A DNA stretch of 64,000 nucleotides from Kitasatospora sp. MMS16-BH015 (GTDB lineage: Bacteria > Actinomycetota > Actinomycetes > Streptomycetales > Streptomycetaceae), in NCBI RefSeq assembly GCF_002943525.1, contig NZ_CP025394.1, forward strand, positions 1,674,001 through 1,738,000. Reading direction: 5' to 3'. Position 1 is the first letter of the stretch; the number at the start of each line of letters is the position of its first letter. The position numbers and the translations under genes are program-made. Below, in pieces: positions 46,222 to 55,818 of this stretch. Below the pieces are notes generated by a model that saw only the letters and a list, made by a program, of their open reading frames with translations, had not been told where the DNA came from and made no database searches.

Positions 46222-46920
46222 TTAGGGCAGCGCGGGCGCGGCCCGCCCGGGTGCCCCGACTGCCGCCCGCAGGTACCGGGCCGGCGCGCCGGCCCAGACC
46301 TCGTGCGGCGGTACGTCGTGCAGGACGACGGATCCCATGCCGACCAGCGACCAGCGGCCGACGGTCGTGTACTCACGCAGCAGCGCACCCGCGCCCAGGT
46401 AGCAGCCGCGCTCCAGGCGGCAGCCGCCGCCCAGCCTCACCCCGCTGGCCAGGGTGGCCAGCTCGGCCACCTCGACGTCGTGGGTGAGCACGGTCTGCGG
46501 CATCACGGCCACGTGTGCGCCGACGCTCGCCCGGGCGGTGACCACCGTCTGGGCGAGCAGCACGGTGCCCGGGCCGAGCTCGGCCCGGGCGGCGACGCCG
46601 GCACTGGGGTGCACCAGGGTCGCGTAGCGGCGCTCGGGCAGCGCGAGGCGCTCGGCGAGGTCGAGCCGGCTGGTGTAGACCCGGGGGTTGACGGTGCAGA
46701 GCAGCACCTTGGCCCGGGGCAGTTCGTGCACCAGCTCGGCCGGGCCCAGCACCGGCACGCCGTCGACGCGCTGTCCGTGCAGCGCCGGGTTGTCGTCCAG
46801 GAAGCCGCGCAGCCGCCAGCCGGCGGCATATGCGGCCTCGGCCGTCTCACGGCCGAAGCCGCCCGCCCCGACGATCACCAGCTCGGGACGGACGGCCCTC
46901 TTGGAGGGTTGCCTCAGCAC
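46222..46920 (-). CDS. NeuD-type acyltransferase (left-handed beta-helix)
   Basis: 232 residues from the GTG at 46920, overlapping the stop of the upstream Gfo/Idh gene by 7 nt. N-terminal Rossmann-like part (LVIVGAGGFGRETAEAAYAA) and a C-terminal hexapeptide-repeat helix (VVTARASVGAHVAVMPQTVL, then ASGVRLGGGCRLERGCYLGA). The family acetylates amino sugars on UDP-sugars or free sugars. Coupled to the oxidoreductase, so it probably modifies the sugar that enzyme makes. Confidence 0.87.
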   Translation of the reverse strand: MLRQPSKRAVRPELVIVGAGGFGRETAEAAYAAGWRLRGFLDDNPALHGQRVDGVPVLGPAELVHELPRAKVLLCTVNPRVYTSRLDLAERLALPERRYATLVHPSAGVAARAELGPGTVLLAQTVVTARASVGAHVAVMPQTVLTHDVEVAELATLASGVRLGGGCRLERGCYLGAGALLREYTTVGRWSLVGMGSVVLHDVPPHEVWAGAPARYLRAAVGAPGRAAPALP

Positions 46921-48002
46921 GGCGCACCGGGCAGCGGCACCAGCGCGCCACCCTGGGCCAGGCTGCGACCGGCGGCCTCCAGGATCTCCAGCACCCGCAG
47001 GCCCGCGTGCCCGTCGGTGAGCGGGGCGCGACGCTCGCGGATCGCGGCGGCGTACTCCTCCACCACCCCGCGCAGCGCCTCCTTCTCGCCCAGCGCCGGG
47101 GCGATCATCTCGCCGGAGCGGTAGTTGACCATCAACTCCCGCCGCTCGCCCGGGTCCAGCTCGTCGGGCATGGCCAGGTCGACGCCCCGGTCGAACAGCG
47201 CCAAGCGCTGCTGCGGGTTGAGGTCGTCCCAGATCAGGGTGCGCTTGGAGCCGCCGACCATGGTGGTGCGCACCTTGGTCGGGGAGAGCCAGTTGACGTG
47301 CACGTGGGCGATCGCCCCGGAGGCGAGCTGCAGCGTCAGGTACGCGACGCAGGCCCGGCCGACCCCGATCGGGTCGGCGCCCTGGGCGGCCACCGCGACC
47401 GGGCGGTCGCTCTCGGGCAGCACGAAGTCCAGGATGGAGAGGTCGTGCGGGGCCAGGTCCCAGAGCACGTCCACGTCCCGCTGGACGAGCCCGAGGTTGA
47501 TCCGCACCGAGTCCACGTACTGCACGTCGCCGATCTCGCCGGAGCGCACCAGCTCGCGGATCCGGCTGACCGCCGGGGTGTAGCAGTAGGTGTGGTCGCA
47601 CATCAGCACCAGCCCGCGGCGCTCCGCCTCCTCGACCAGCTGCCGGCCCTCCTCGCCGGTGGCCGCCAGCGGCTTCTCCACCAGCACGTGCTTGCCGGCC
47701 CGCAGCGCGGCCATCGCGACCGCGAGGTGGGTGCCGGCCGGGGTGGCCACCGCGACGGCGGCCACCTCCGGGTCGGCCAGCACGGCCGCGTAGTCGTCGG
47801 TGGCGGTGACCGTGGAGTAGCCGCCCAGCACCCGCTCGGCCCGCGACCTGTCCAGGTCGCAGACCCAGCGCAGCCGGAACTCGGGCGAAGCCTGGAAGTT
47901 GCGGATCAGGTTCGGGCCCCAGTACCCGGCCCCGATCACGGCCAGCCCCAGCGTCTCTGTCACGGCGTCAGGCCCTTTCGACGGTGCGTCGGTTGCGGTC
48001 AT
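46914..48002 (-). CDS. Gfo/Idh/MocA-family NAD-dependent oxidoreductase
   Basis: 362 residues from the ATG at 48002, which overlaps the stop of the upstream gene. Rossmann motif GAGYWGPNLIRNF (near 25), HVLVEKPLAAT with the conserved EKP, and MCDHTYCYTPAV. Such enzymes make 3-keto or amino sugar precursors, for example UDP-GlcNAc 3-dehydrogenase. With the NeuD-like acyltransferase it suggests an N- or O-acylated amino sugar in the polymer. No matching aminotransferase lies in the operon. Confidence 0.87.
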   Translation of the reverse strand: MTATDAPSKGPDAVTETLGLAVIGAGYWGPNLIRNFQASPEFRLRWVCDLDRSRAERVLGGYSTVTATDDYAAVLADPEVAAVAVATPAGTHLAVAMAALRAGKHVLVEKPLAATGEEGRQLVEEAERRGLVLMCDHTYCYTPAVSRIRELVRSGEIGDVQYVDSVRINLGLVQRDVDVLWDLAPHDLSILDFVLPESDRPVAVAAQGADPIGVGRACVAYLTLQLASGAIAHVHVNWLSPTKVRTTMVGGSKRTLIWDDLNPQQRLALFDRGVDLAMPDELDPGERRELMVNYRSGEMIAPALGEKEALRGVVEEYAAAIRERRAPLTDGHAGLRVLEILEAAGRSLAQGGALVPLPGAPC

Positions 48003-49432
48003 CAGTAGGCCCCCTTGCCACGCGCCACCGCACTGGTGGTGCGCAGCAGGATGAGGGCGTCGAGCGAGTGCGACCAGTTGTCCACGTAGCTCAGGTCGAG
48101 CCGGACGGCCTCGTGCCAGGGCAGGTCGGAGCGTCCGCTGACCTGCCAGAGGCCGGTCAGTCCGGGCTTGACCAGCAGCCGGCGGCGGGTCACCTCGTCG
48201 TAGTCGAGGGTCTCCTCCGGCAGCGGCGGCCGCGGGCCGACCAGGGACATGTGCCCGGCCAACACGTTGAACAGCTGCGGTAGTTCGTCCAGCGAGTAGC
48301 GGCGCAGGAAGCGGCCCACGGTGGTGGTGCGCGGGTCCTGGCGCATCTTGAAGAGCGGGCCGTCGGTGTTCAGGTTGAGCTCGGCCAGCTCGCTGCGCAG
48401 CGACTCCGCGTTGTGCAGCATGGTGCGGAACTTCAGCATGGTGAACGGCTCGCCGTCCAGCCCGACCCGGCGCTGGCGGAAGAAGGCGGGGCCGGGGCTG
48501 CTGAGCCTGACCAGCAGCGCGAGCACCAGCAGCAGCGGGGTGAGCATCAGCAGCCCCACCGAGGCCAGCACCCGGTCCAGCACCTCCTTGGGCAGCCGGG
48601 CCGCGTGCCCCGAGCGGACGGGGGCCCGCACGTGCACCAGCGGCATCCCGCCGACGGCCTGGACGCTGAGCCGCTCGGCGGCCACGTCCGCGAGCATCGG
48701 GCTGACCAGCAGTTGGACGCCCTCGCCGTCCAGCGCCCAGCCCAGGCCGCGCAGCGCCTGGTGGTCCAACTCCCCGCCGGGCAGGGCGATCACCATCTCG
48801 CAGGCGGTGCGGCGCACCGCCGCCGGCACGTCCTCGGTGCGGCCGAGCACCGGCAGTCCGGGCTCGCCCGGCTCGGTGACACAGGCCCCCACCAGGTGCA
48901 GTCCGTGCGGCCCCTGCCGGGAGAGCGAGTCGGCGAAGGCCCGGACGGACTCCGGCTCGCCGATCACCAGCACCCGGCGCAGGTGGCGCCCGGCCGCCCA
49001 GTGGGCGAGCGTCCTGGAGCGCAGCACCGCGCGCAGCAGGAGGGTGAGCAGTGCGGCGGCGGCGAGGCCGGCCACCGCGTCGTGCAGCAGTCTCTCCTGG
49101 CCGCCCAGGACGAGTTCGGAGCCGATGACGGCGGCTCCGCACAGGCCCAGCGCGGCCTTGCCTATCCGGCCGTGGTCGGCCGCGGCCTGCGTTAACTGCC
49201 GGTGCCCGTAAGCCCGGACGGCGAGCAACGCCGCAGGCCAGAGCAGTGGCAGCAGGGTGTAGACCTCTGCCCGTCCGTGGTCGAGGTACACCACGAGCGA
49301 GGCGGCCGCAGCCGCCAGCAGGTCCACCGAGACGAGCTTGAGTAGGTGGTCGCGCTGCCGGTTCCGGCGCAGATCGCGCGGAGTCCTGACATCGCGGTAA
49401 TTGTCCGAACGTGCGGCCGATTCAACGGCCAT
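48002..49432 (-). CDS. Polyprenyl glycosylphosphotransferase (priming enzyme)
   Basis: 476 residues. N-terminal TM bundle and CoA-binding-like domain (RRVLVIGEPESVRAFADSL), then a TM helix and the bacterial sugar transferase domain: RQRRVGLDGEPFTMLKFRTM, YSLDELPQLFNVLAGHMSLVGPRP, KPGLTGLWQVSGRS. It moves a sugar 1-phosphate from UDP-sugar to undecaprenyl phosphate, starting each repeat unit. TTA codon 80 (49193-49195) predicts bldA dependence of the whole polymer. First gene of a three-gene coupled minus operon. Confidence 0.92.
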   Translation of the reverse strand: MAVESAARSDNYRDVRTPRDLRRNRQRDHLLKLVSVDLLAAAAASLVVYLDHGRAEVYTLLPLLWPAALLAVRAYGHRQLTQAAADHGRIGKAALGLCGAAVIGSELVLGGQERLLHDAVAGLAAAALLTLLLRAVLRSRTLAHWAAGRHLRRVLVIGEPESVRAFADSLSRQGPHGLHLVGACVTEPGEPGLPVLGRTEDVPAAVRRTACEMVIALPGGELDHQALRGLGWALDGEGVQLLVSPMLADVAAERLSVQAVGGMPLVHVRAPVRSGHAARLPKEVLDRVLASVGLLMLTPLLLVLALLVRLSSPGPAFFRQRRVGLDGEPFTMLKFRTMLHNAESLRSELAELNLNTDGPLFKMRQDPRTTTVGRFLRRYSLDELPQLFNVLAGHMSLVGPRPPLPEETLDYDEVTRRRLLVKPGLTGLWQVSGRSDLPWHEAVRLDLSYVDNWSHSLDALILLRTTSAVARGKGAY

Positions 49433-49807
49433 GCTGTGCCCCCCAGCCAGTACGCCTGACGAAAAAAGACGTAAGACGGCACGACCATGAGCAGCGCACA
49501 CCGGTATCCCCCGAACCAGCGCGCGGACTCCCTCAAGCCGTACCGTGCGATCCCCAGGAGAGAAGGTAGCGGCCCGACACGACATCGGACGGACAAACCG
49601 CAAACAATCTCTCCAACTATGTGGGTGTCCGGTGGAGAGGCGGACGATCGGCTTCAACCTGCGCCCCCCGTACGCCCCCCGGTGACGCCCGGGCGGCCGA
49701 TCGGTGAAACGCCTGACCACGAGCCGTGCCACCACGCATACTTGGCCCCGCGTCACCAAGGATCGTGCGGAGCGACGGGCCCGGGGCGGCCACGGCGAGG
49801 GGAAACG
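49433..49807. other. 375-bp divergent promoter region
   Basis: No gene seen. It separates the priming enzyme (minus) from a GT2 gene (plus) and must hold both promoters. It is less GC-rich than its surroundings, with AT-rich patches at 49455-49475 (GACGAAAAAAGACG) and 49590-49622. No clear operator was recognised. Confidence 0.5.
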
Positions 49808-50725
49808 ATGAAGGCTGCGGAAGTTGCAGTGATTGTGGTCACGTGGAACAGCGCCGAGGTACTGCCCGGCCTGCTCGACTCGCTGGATCGCGGACTGCTG
49901 GGAGTTTCCTGGGAGTTGACTGTAGCTGACAATGCGTCAGCGGACCAGACACTCTCCGTGGTACGCAGTGCCGTGCCCTCCGCCCGGGTCGTGCAGACCG
50001 GATACAACGCGGGCTACGCCGCCGCGATCAACGCGGCCCTGGCGAGCGTCGCCCCGAGCCGGGCGGTGCTCATCCTCAACCCCGACATCCGGCTGGCCGA
50101 GGGCTGCGTGGCCACCATGCTGCGCGAACTCGACACCCCCGGCACCGGCCTGGTCGTACCCCTGCTGACCGGCGAGGGCGGCGGGCTGACCCACTCGCTG
50201 CGCCGCGAGCCGGCCGTGCTGCGCGCCTGGGGCGAGGCCCTGCTGGGCAACCGCCGGGCCGGCCGCTGGCCCGCCCTCGGCGAGCTGGTCACCACCGAGG
50301 CCGCCTACCGCACCACCACTACGGCCGACTGGGCCACCGGGGCGGCGATGCTGGTCTCCACCGACTGCGTCGCGGCCTGCGGCCCCTGGGACGAGTCCTT
50401 CTTCCTCTACTCCGAGGAGACCGAGTACGCCCTGCGCGCCCGCGACCTCGGCTACGCCACCCGGCTCGCCCCCACGGCCCGCGCCGTCCACCTGGAGGGC
50501 GACTCCGAGGTCTCCCCGCGCCTGTGGACCCTGCTCACCCTCAACAAGGTGCGCCTCTTCCGCCGCCGCCACGCCCTCCCGGCCACCGCCCTGTTCTGGA
50601 CGGCCACCCTGCTGCGCGAGGGCTCCCGCGCCCTGCTCGGCCACACCCGCAGCCGCCGCGCCGCCGCCGCCCTGCTCAGCCCGGCCCGCCTGCGCACCCG
50701 CCCGACCGCCGACAACCTGGCCTGA
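49808..50725 (+). CDS. Glycosyltransferase family 2 (rhamnosyl-type)
   Basis: 305 residues. GT-A fold with VAVIVVTWNSAEVL, LTVADNASADQTL, LILNPDIRL and ESFFLYSEETEYALRARDLG, the pattern of dTDP-rhamnosyl or galactofuranosyl transferases. C-terminal helical Arg-rich segment (RLFRRRHALP). GAGGGG before the ATG. It opens a plus-strand run with the MFS and TolB-like genes. Confidence 0.87.
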   Translation: MKAAEVAVIVVTWNSAEVLPGLLDSLDRGLLGVSWELTVADNASADQTLSVVRSAVPSARVVQTGYNAGYAAAINAALASVAPSRAVLILNPDIRLAEGCVATMLRELDTPGTGLVVPLLTGEGGGLTHSLRREPAVLRAWGEALLGNRRAGRWPALGELVTTEAAYRTTTTADWATGAAMLVSTDCVAACGPWDESFFLYSEETEYALRARDLGYATRLAPTARAVHLEGDSEVSPRLWTLLTLNKVRLFRRRHALPATALFWTATLLREGSRALLGHTRSRRAAAALLSPARLRTRPTADNLA

Positions 50726-50735
50726 GGCGCACAGC

Positions 50736-51968
50736 GTGTACCTCTCCTCCGCCCGCTCCGCCGACCACTCCCGCCCGGCGGGCCGCGCCGCCCGGCGGGT
50801 CAGCTCCACGGTGGTGACCCTCGGGGTGGTGAGCCTGCTCACCGACATCTCCTCCGAGATGGTCTCCTCCGTCCTGCCGCTCTACTACACCTCCGTGCTC
50901 GGCCTGACGATGCTTCAGACCGGCTTCCTGGACGGCCTGTTCAACGGCGCCACGGTCTTCCTGCGGCTGGTCGGCGCCCACCTGGCCGACCGGTTCCAGG
51001 CCCGCAAGTACGTCGCCCTGGCCGGGTACGGCCTCTCCGCGCTCTGCAAGCTGGCCCTCCCGGCGGCGGGCGCCTCGCTGCCCGCGCTCAGCGCGGCCCT
51101 CGCGGCCGACCGCAGCGGCAAGGGCCTGCGCACCGCTCCCCGGGACGCGCTGATCTCGCTCTCCTCCACCCCGGAGACCCAGGGCCGCGCCTTCGGGGTG
51201 CACCGGATGATGGACACCGCCGGCGCGTTCTGCGGCCCGCTGGCCGCCTTCGCCCTGCTCTCCGCCGTGGCGGTGGCCTACGACGCGGTCTTCGTGGCCA
51301 GTTTCTGCGTGGCCACCCTCGGGCTGCTGGTGCTGCTGCTCTTCGTCCGTGACCAGCGCGGCACCCACACCCGGGCCAAGCCCGTGCTGCGCACCGCCCT
51401 CGACCTGCTGCGCGACCGCACCTTCCGCCGCACCTGCCTGCTTGTGACCCTACTGGAGACGGCCACCATCAGCGACGCCTTCGTCTACCTCACCCTCCAG
51501 CGCCAGGACGACCTGGCGGCCCGCTGGTTCCCGCTGCTGGCGCTGGGCACCGCCGCGCCGTACCTGCTCCTCTCGCTGCCGGCCGGCACCCTGGCCGACC
51601 GTTTCGGCCCCTGGCGGCTCTACCTCGGCGGGCACCTCTGCTTCCTGGCCCTGCTCGCCCTGCTGGCGGTCGGCGGCAGCGGCCCGCTGGTGCTCACCGT
51701 GGCCCTGCTGCTGCACGGCACCTTTTACGCCGCCACCGACGCCCCGCTGATGGCGCACGCCGCCCGGCTGCTGCCGGCCGAGGCGCGCACCTCGGGCTTC
51801 GCGGTGCTGCAGAGCCTCCAGGCGCTCGGCATGTTCGCCTCCTCGCTGCTCTTCGGCACCGCGTACCGCCTGGTCGGCGCCCGCACCACCCTCGAACTCT
51901 TCGCCGTGGGCCTGCTGTTGTCGCTGGGTCTGGCCACCGCTCTGATCCGGAAGGGCACCACCGCATGA
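50736..51968 (+). CDS. MFS transporter
   Basis: 410 residues from a GTG, with 11-12 TM segments. MFS motif-like LADRFQARKYVAL between TM2 and TM3 and LADRFGPWRLYLGG between TM8 and TM9; the start (LTDISSEMVSSVLPLYYTSVLGL) is typical of a large uncharacterised actinobacterial group. Substrate unknown. Ends in an ATGA overlap with the TolB-like gene. Confidence 0.85.
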   Translation: MYLSSARSADHSRPAGRAARRVSSTVVTLGVVSLLTDISSEMVSSVLPLYYTSVLGLTMLQTGFLDGLFNGATVFLRLVGAHLADRFQARKYVALAGYGLSALCKLALPAAGASLPALSAALAADRSGKGLRTAPRDALISLSSTPETQGRAFGVHRMMDTAGAFCGPLAAFALLSAVAVAYDAVFVASFCVATLGLLVLLLFVRDQRGTHTRAKPVLRTALDLLRDRTFRRTCLLVTLLETATISDAFVYLTLQRQDDLAARWFPLLALGTAAPYLLLSLPAGTLADRFGPWRLYLGGHLCFLALLALLAVGGSGPLVLTVALLLHGTFYAATDAPLMAHAARLLPAEARTSGFAVLQSLQALGMFASSLLFGTAYRLVGARTTLELFAVGLLLSLGLATALIRKGTTA

Positions 51969-52987
51969 CCACCCGCCTCCGCGTGACCATCTTCGCCGTG
52001 GCCTTCGCCCTGCTCGCCGCCCTGGCCATCGGCTACGGCCTGCACGCCGCCAGTCGCGAGCAGGTGACGCACCGTCAGGGCGACGGGGCCGCCCCGAGCG
52101 GCCTGGACCTCACCGGAGTGCACGGCCGGCTGCTCTTCCGCGACACCGAACCCGGGCCCGGCTACGGCCTGTTGGCCACCGTGGCGAGCTCGGAGCCGAC
52201 CGGCCCGCGCACCGTCGGCCAGACCTCCTGCGAGCGGGTGTACGCGGCGGCCGGCACGGTGGTCTGCCTGGCCACCACCTACGCGGCCATCCCGCGCCAC
52301 ACCGTGAAGATCCTCGACGCCACCCTGGCGGTCAAGCGCGAACTCGACCTCGGCGCGGGCGCCCCGAACCGGGCCCGGATCTCGGCCGACGGCCGGATGG
52401 CCTCCTGGACGGTCTTCACCTCGGGCGACTCCTACGCCGCCAACACCTTCTCCACCCGCACCTCCATCCTGGATGTGCGCACCGGCACCCTGACCGCCAC
52501 CCTGGAGAACTTCGACGTCCGCAAGGACGGGCAGCAGTACCTCCCGGTGGACCGCAACTTCTGGGGCGTGACCTTCACTTCGGACGACAACACCTTCTAC
52601 GCCACCATGTCGCCGATCAGCACCGGCAAGACCTACCTCGTCCGGGGCGACCTGGCCAAGCACTCGCTCACCGTGCTCCGGGAGAACGTCGAGTGCCCCT
52701 CGCTCTCCCCCGACGGCACCCGGCTGGTCTTCAAGAAGCGGGTCTCCGGCGGCACCACCGCGCCCTGGCACCTGGCGGTGCTCGACCTGGCCACCATGAA
52801 GGAGACCCTGCTGGCCGAGCAGCGCAGCGTGGACGACCAGGCGGCCTGGCTGGACGACCGCACCGTCACCTACGCCGTCCCGGTGGCCGGCAAGTCCACC
52901 ACCGACCTCTGGCAGGTGCCCGCCGACGGCTCCGGACAGCCGAGCGTGGTGCTGCACAACGGCTTCTCCCCGGCCCCACTGCCGTAG
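51965..52987 (+). CDS. TolB-like beta-propeller membrane-anchored protein
   Basis: 340 residues. One N-terminal TM or uncleaved signal (about 5-28), then PD40/WD40-like repeats (ARISADGRMASWTVF, CPSLSPDGTRLVFKKR, AAWLDDRTVTYA). Translationally coupled to the MFS gene, so the pair probably works together at the cell surface. Function unknown. Confidence 0.8.
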   Translation: MTTRLRVTIFAVAFALLAALAIGYGLHAASREQVTHRQGDGAAPSGLDLTGVHGRLLFRDTEPGPGYGLLATVASSEPTGPRTVGQTSCERVYAAAGTVVCLATTYAAIPRHTVKILDATLAVKRELDLGAGAPNRARISADGRMASWTVFTSGDSYAANTFSTRTSILDVRTGTLTATLENFDVRKDGQQYLPVDRNFWGVTFTSDDNTFYATMSPISTGKTYLVRGDLAKHSLTVLRENVECPSLSPDGTRLVFKKRVSGGTTAPWHLAVLDLATMKETLLAEQRSVDDQAAWLDDRTVTYAVPVAGKSTTDLWQVPADGSGQPSVVLHNGFSPAPLP

Positions 52988-53004
52988 TCCTCCTCAGGCC
53001 CGGG

Positions 53005-53031
53005 TGATCCGACTACCTGCCCGTCGGATCA
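53005..53031. terminator. Inverted repeat between TolB-like gene and lanL2
   Basis: TGATCCGAC (53005-53013) and its exact complement (53023-53031) are separated by 9 nt. The following AATTTC favours a terminator for the TolB-like gene. An operator for lanL2 is also possible. Confidence 0.55.
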
Positions 53032-53108
53032 TCCGAATTTCCTCCGTGCCGAAACTTTCTCCCCGCCGGGCCTCGCCAGCCCGGCCGGGGCGCTGCCATC
53101 CTGGAACG

Positions 53109-55772
53109 GTGACGCCGAGCTATCGCGAGATCGCCGCACGTGTCCTGAACGAGATGTCCACCGCCCCCGGCTGGCGGCTGCGCGAGGACGAGACCTGGTG
53201 CTTCGCCACCCCGCCCGACCGCCCGCGCCGGGCCCAGGGTTGGAAGCTGCACCTCTCCACCACCCCCGACTCCGCACCCCGGCTGCTCGCCGAGGCCACC
53301 CGGGTGCTGGTCGCGGCCGGCTGCGCGTTCAAGTTCGCCGTCACCCCGCAGGTGGCCGCCGAGCTCAACGGGGTGCGGGCCGTCCGCGGGCAGTCAGGCA
53401 AGTTCCTCACCGCGTACCCGGCCGAGGACGACCAACTGCGCCGGCTCGCCGACCAGCTCCACCGGGCCACCCTCGGCCTGGCCGGGGCCGCCATCCTCTC
53501 CGACCGCCGCTACCTGCCCGACAGCGCGGTGCACTACCGCTACGGCTGCTTCGCCCCGCCCCACGAGCTGAGCGACGAGGGCTTCTACGAGGGCCGGCTC
53601 CGTGCCCCCGACGGCAGTTCGGAGCCCGACCAGCGCAACCCCTGGTTCTCCCCGCCCGGTTGGGCTCCGCTGCCGTTCGAGCACCACGGCACCGCCGCGC
53701 GCCCCGGCGGCCCGGTCCGGCTGGCCGACCGCTACCTCGTCCACTCCGCCATCCGGCACTCCAACCGGGGCGGCGTCTACCGCGCCCGGGACGAACTCAC
53801 CGGCGAGGAGGTGCTGTTGAAGGAGGCCCGCCCGCACGTGGGCGCCGAGCCCGGCGGCCGGGACGCCCGCAGCTGGCTGCGCCACGAGGCCGAGGTGCTG
53901 GCCGCGCTCGCGCCCCGCCGGGTCGCCCCCGCCCCGCGCGAGGTCTTCGAGAGCGGCGGGCACGTCTTCCTGGTCGAGGACTACATCGACGGCGTCAGCC
54001 TGCAGCGCTGGGCCGCCGACCGGGCCCGCCAGTGCGGCGGCCGGATCCCCGCCCCGGAGCTGCGCCGACTGGCCCTCGCCCTGGCCGGGTTGATCCACGA
54101 GGTGCACTCCGCCGGGTACGTGCTGCGCGACTTCAAGCCGGGCAACGTGGTGATGGCCGCCGACGGCACGCCCGTGCTGGTCGACCTGGAGGCCGCCGTC
54201 CGCCCCGGCGCCCCGGCCCGGGTCACCGGCACCCGCGGCTTCACCGACCCCGCCTACCTCGAAGCCGCCGACCGCGCCGCCACCCCGACGCCCCCGGCCC
54301 CCGGTCCGGAGGCCGACTGCTACGCCCTGGGCGCGACCCTGCTGCACGTGGCCACCGGCATCAACCCCGTGCTGGCCCCCGACACCCCGCCGTCCCGCCC
54401 CACCGCCGAACGCCTCGCCGCCCTGGTCCGCACCGCCACCCCCGCCTTCCCCGCCCTCCGCAGCCTCGGCCCGCTCATCCTCGGCCTCACCGCCGACCGC
54501 CCGACCCGCTGGACCCTCACCCAGGCCACCGCCCACCTGACCGCCACCCCCGTCCCGCGCCCCGCCCCGCCCTCCTCCACCGGCCTGCCCGCACTCCTCC
54601 ACCACGCCGACCGCCTCCTCACCGACGGCCTCGCCGAGCTCGCCGCCACCCTCACCCCCGAGGCCGAGTACCTCTGGGCCCGTCCCCGGGCGCTGCCGCC
54701 CGGCGACCCCTGCAACGTCCAGATGGGCGCCGCCGGCATCCTCGCCGTGCTCGACCGGGCCGTCCGCTGCGGCCACACCGCCGCCGAACCGACCCTCCAC
54801 ACCACCGCCCACTGGCTCGCCGACCGCCTCGACCGCCCCAGCCGGGTCCTCCCCGGCCTCTACTTCGGCCGCTCCGGCGCCGCCTGGGCCCTGTACGAGG
54901 CCGCCCGCACCCTCGACGACCAGGGCCTCGCCGACCGCGCCCTCGACCACGCCCTCCACATCCCGCTCGACTCGCACCACCCCGACCTCTGCCATGGCCT
55001 GGCCGGCGCCGGCACCGCCCAACTGCACCTCTGGCGGGCCACCGGCGACAAGCGCTTCGCCGCCCGCGCCACCGAGTGCGCCGACCGCCTGCTCGCCCTG
55101 GACGCCCCACCCGCCACCATCGACTGGCCGCTCGGCCCCGAGCACCGCCGCGAACTGGCCAACGCCACCTCGTACGGCTTCGCCCACGGCCTGGCCGGCC
55201 AGGCCGCCTTCCTGCTCGCCCTCGGCCGCGAGCTCGACCTGCCGGGGCCGGTGGAGATCGCCACCGCCGCCGGCCACGCCCTCTGCGCGGTGGCCGCCCC
55301 GGACGGCCCGGCCGCCGAGTGGCCCAAGGGCCCCCGCCGCACGGACCGCCCGGGCCTGGACTACTGGTGCCACGGCGCCGCCGGCATCGGCACCTTCCTG
55401 ATCCGCCTCTGGCAGCACACCGGCGAGCCCGCCTTCCGCGCCCACGCCGAACGCGCGGGCGCCGCCGTCCACCGCGACCGCTGGCGCCTCGGCCCGGGCA
55501 ACTGCCACGGGGCCTCCGGCAACGCCGAGTTGCTGCTCGACCTGGCCGAGGCCACCGGTGAGGAGCAGCACCGCGAGCGGGCGGCCCAGACCGTCGACTG
55601 CCTCCGCGTCCGGGCCGCGCACCGGGACGGCCGCGCGGTGCTGCCGGACGACACCCTGCGTGAGCTGTGCGCGAGTTACCACGTCGGCTACTCCGGCGCG
55701 CTCGACTTCCTGCTCCGCCTCAGACACGGTGGCCGCCGCTCCTGGCTGGTCGACGCCCGTCGACCGGCCTGA
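53109..55772 (+). CDS. lanL: LanL-type class IV lanthipeptide synthetase, intact
   Basis: 887 residues from the GTG at 53109. Lyase domain at the N-terminus (QGWKLHLS, KFLTAYP), kinase with K238 (LLKEARPHVG), catalytic loop RDFKPGN (D341, N346) and D359 in VDLEAA, then a LanC-like cyclase with YWCHG (C754) and NCHG (C799, H800). All three activities therefore look functional: phosphorylation and elimination at Ser/Thr, then thioether ring closure. It is 46 bp upstream of its precursor. Its architecture follows the first LanL closely, which allows residue-by-residue comparison. Confidence 0.92.
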   Translation: MTPSYREIAARVLNEMSTAPGWRLREDETWCFATPPDRPRRAQGWKLHLSTTPDSAPRLLAEATRVLVAAGCAFKFAVTPQVAAELNGVRAVRGQSGKFLTAYPAEDDQLRRLADQLHRATLGLAGAAILSDRRYLPDSAVHYRYGCFAPPHELSDEGFYEGRLRAPDGSSEPDQRNPWFSPPGWAPLPFEHHGTAARPGGPVRLADRYLVHSAIRHSNRGGVYRARDELTGEEVLLKEARPHVGAEPGGRDARSWLRHEAEVLAALAPRRVAPAPREVFESGGHVFLVEDYIDGVSLQRWAADRARQCGGRIPAPELRRLALALAGLIHEVHSAGYVLRDFKPGNVVMAADGTPVLVDLEAAVRPGAPARVTGTRGFTDPAYLEAADRAATPTPPAPGPEADCYALGATLLHVATGINPVLAPDTPPSRPTAERLAALVRTATPAFPALRSLGPLILGLTADRPTRWTLTQATAHLTATPVPRPAPPSSTGLPALLHHADRLLTDGLAELAATLTPEAEYLWARPRALPPGDPCNVQMGAAGILAVLDRAVRCGHTAAEPTLHTTAHWLADRLDRPSRVLPGLYFGRSGAAWALYEAARTLDDQGLADRALDHALHIPLDSHHPDLCHGLAGAGTAQLHLWRATGDKRFAARATECADRLLALDAPPATIDWPLGPEHRRELANATSYGFAHGLAGQAAFLLALGRELDLPGPVEIATAAGHALCAVAAPDGPAAEWPKGPRRTDRPGLDYWCHGAAGIGTFLIRLWQHTGEPAFRAHAERAGAAVHRDRWRLGPGNCHGASGNAELLLDLAEATGEEQHRERAAQTVDCLRVRAAHRDGRAVLPDDTLRELCASYHVGYSGALDFLLRLRHGGRRSWLVDARRPA

Positions 55773-55818
55773 CGGCCACCGGGACCAGAAGATGCACCAT
55801 CGAAAGGAGCCCACCCCG

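Noticed and set aside
43084..47124. Open frame of 1346 codons on the plus strand
   Set aside because: It lies opposite the secreted DUF4082 protein, the acyltransferase and part of the oxidoreductase. The product is a Gly/Arg/Val repeat-like string with no domains; it is a GC-bias shadow.
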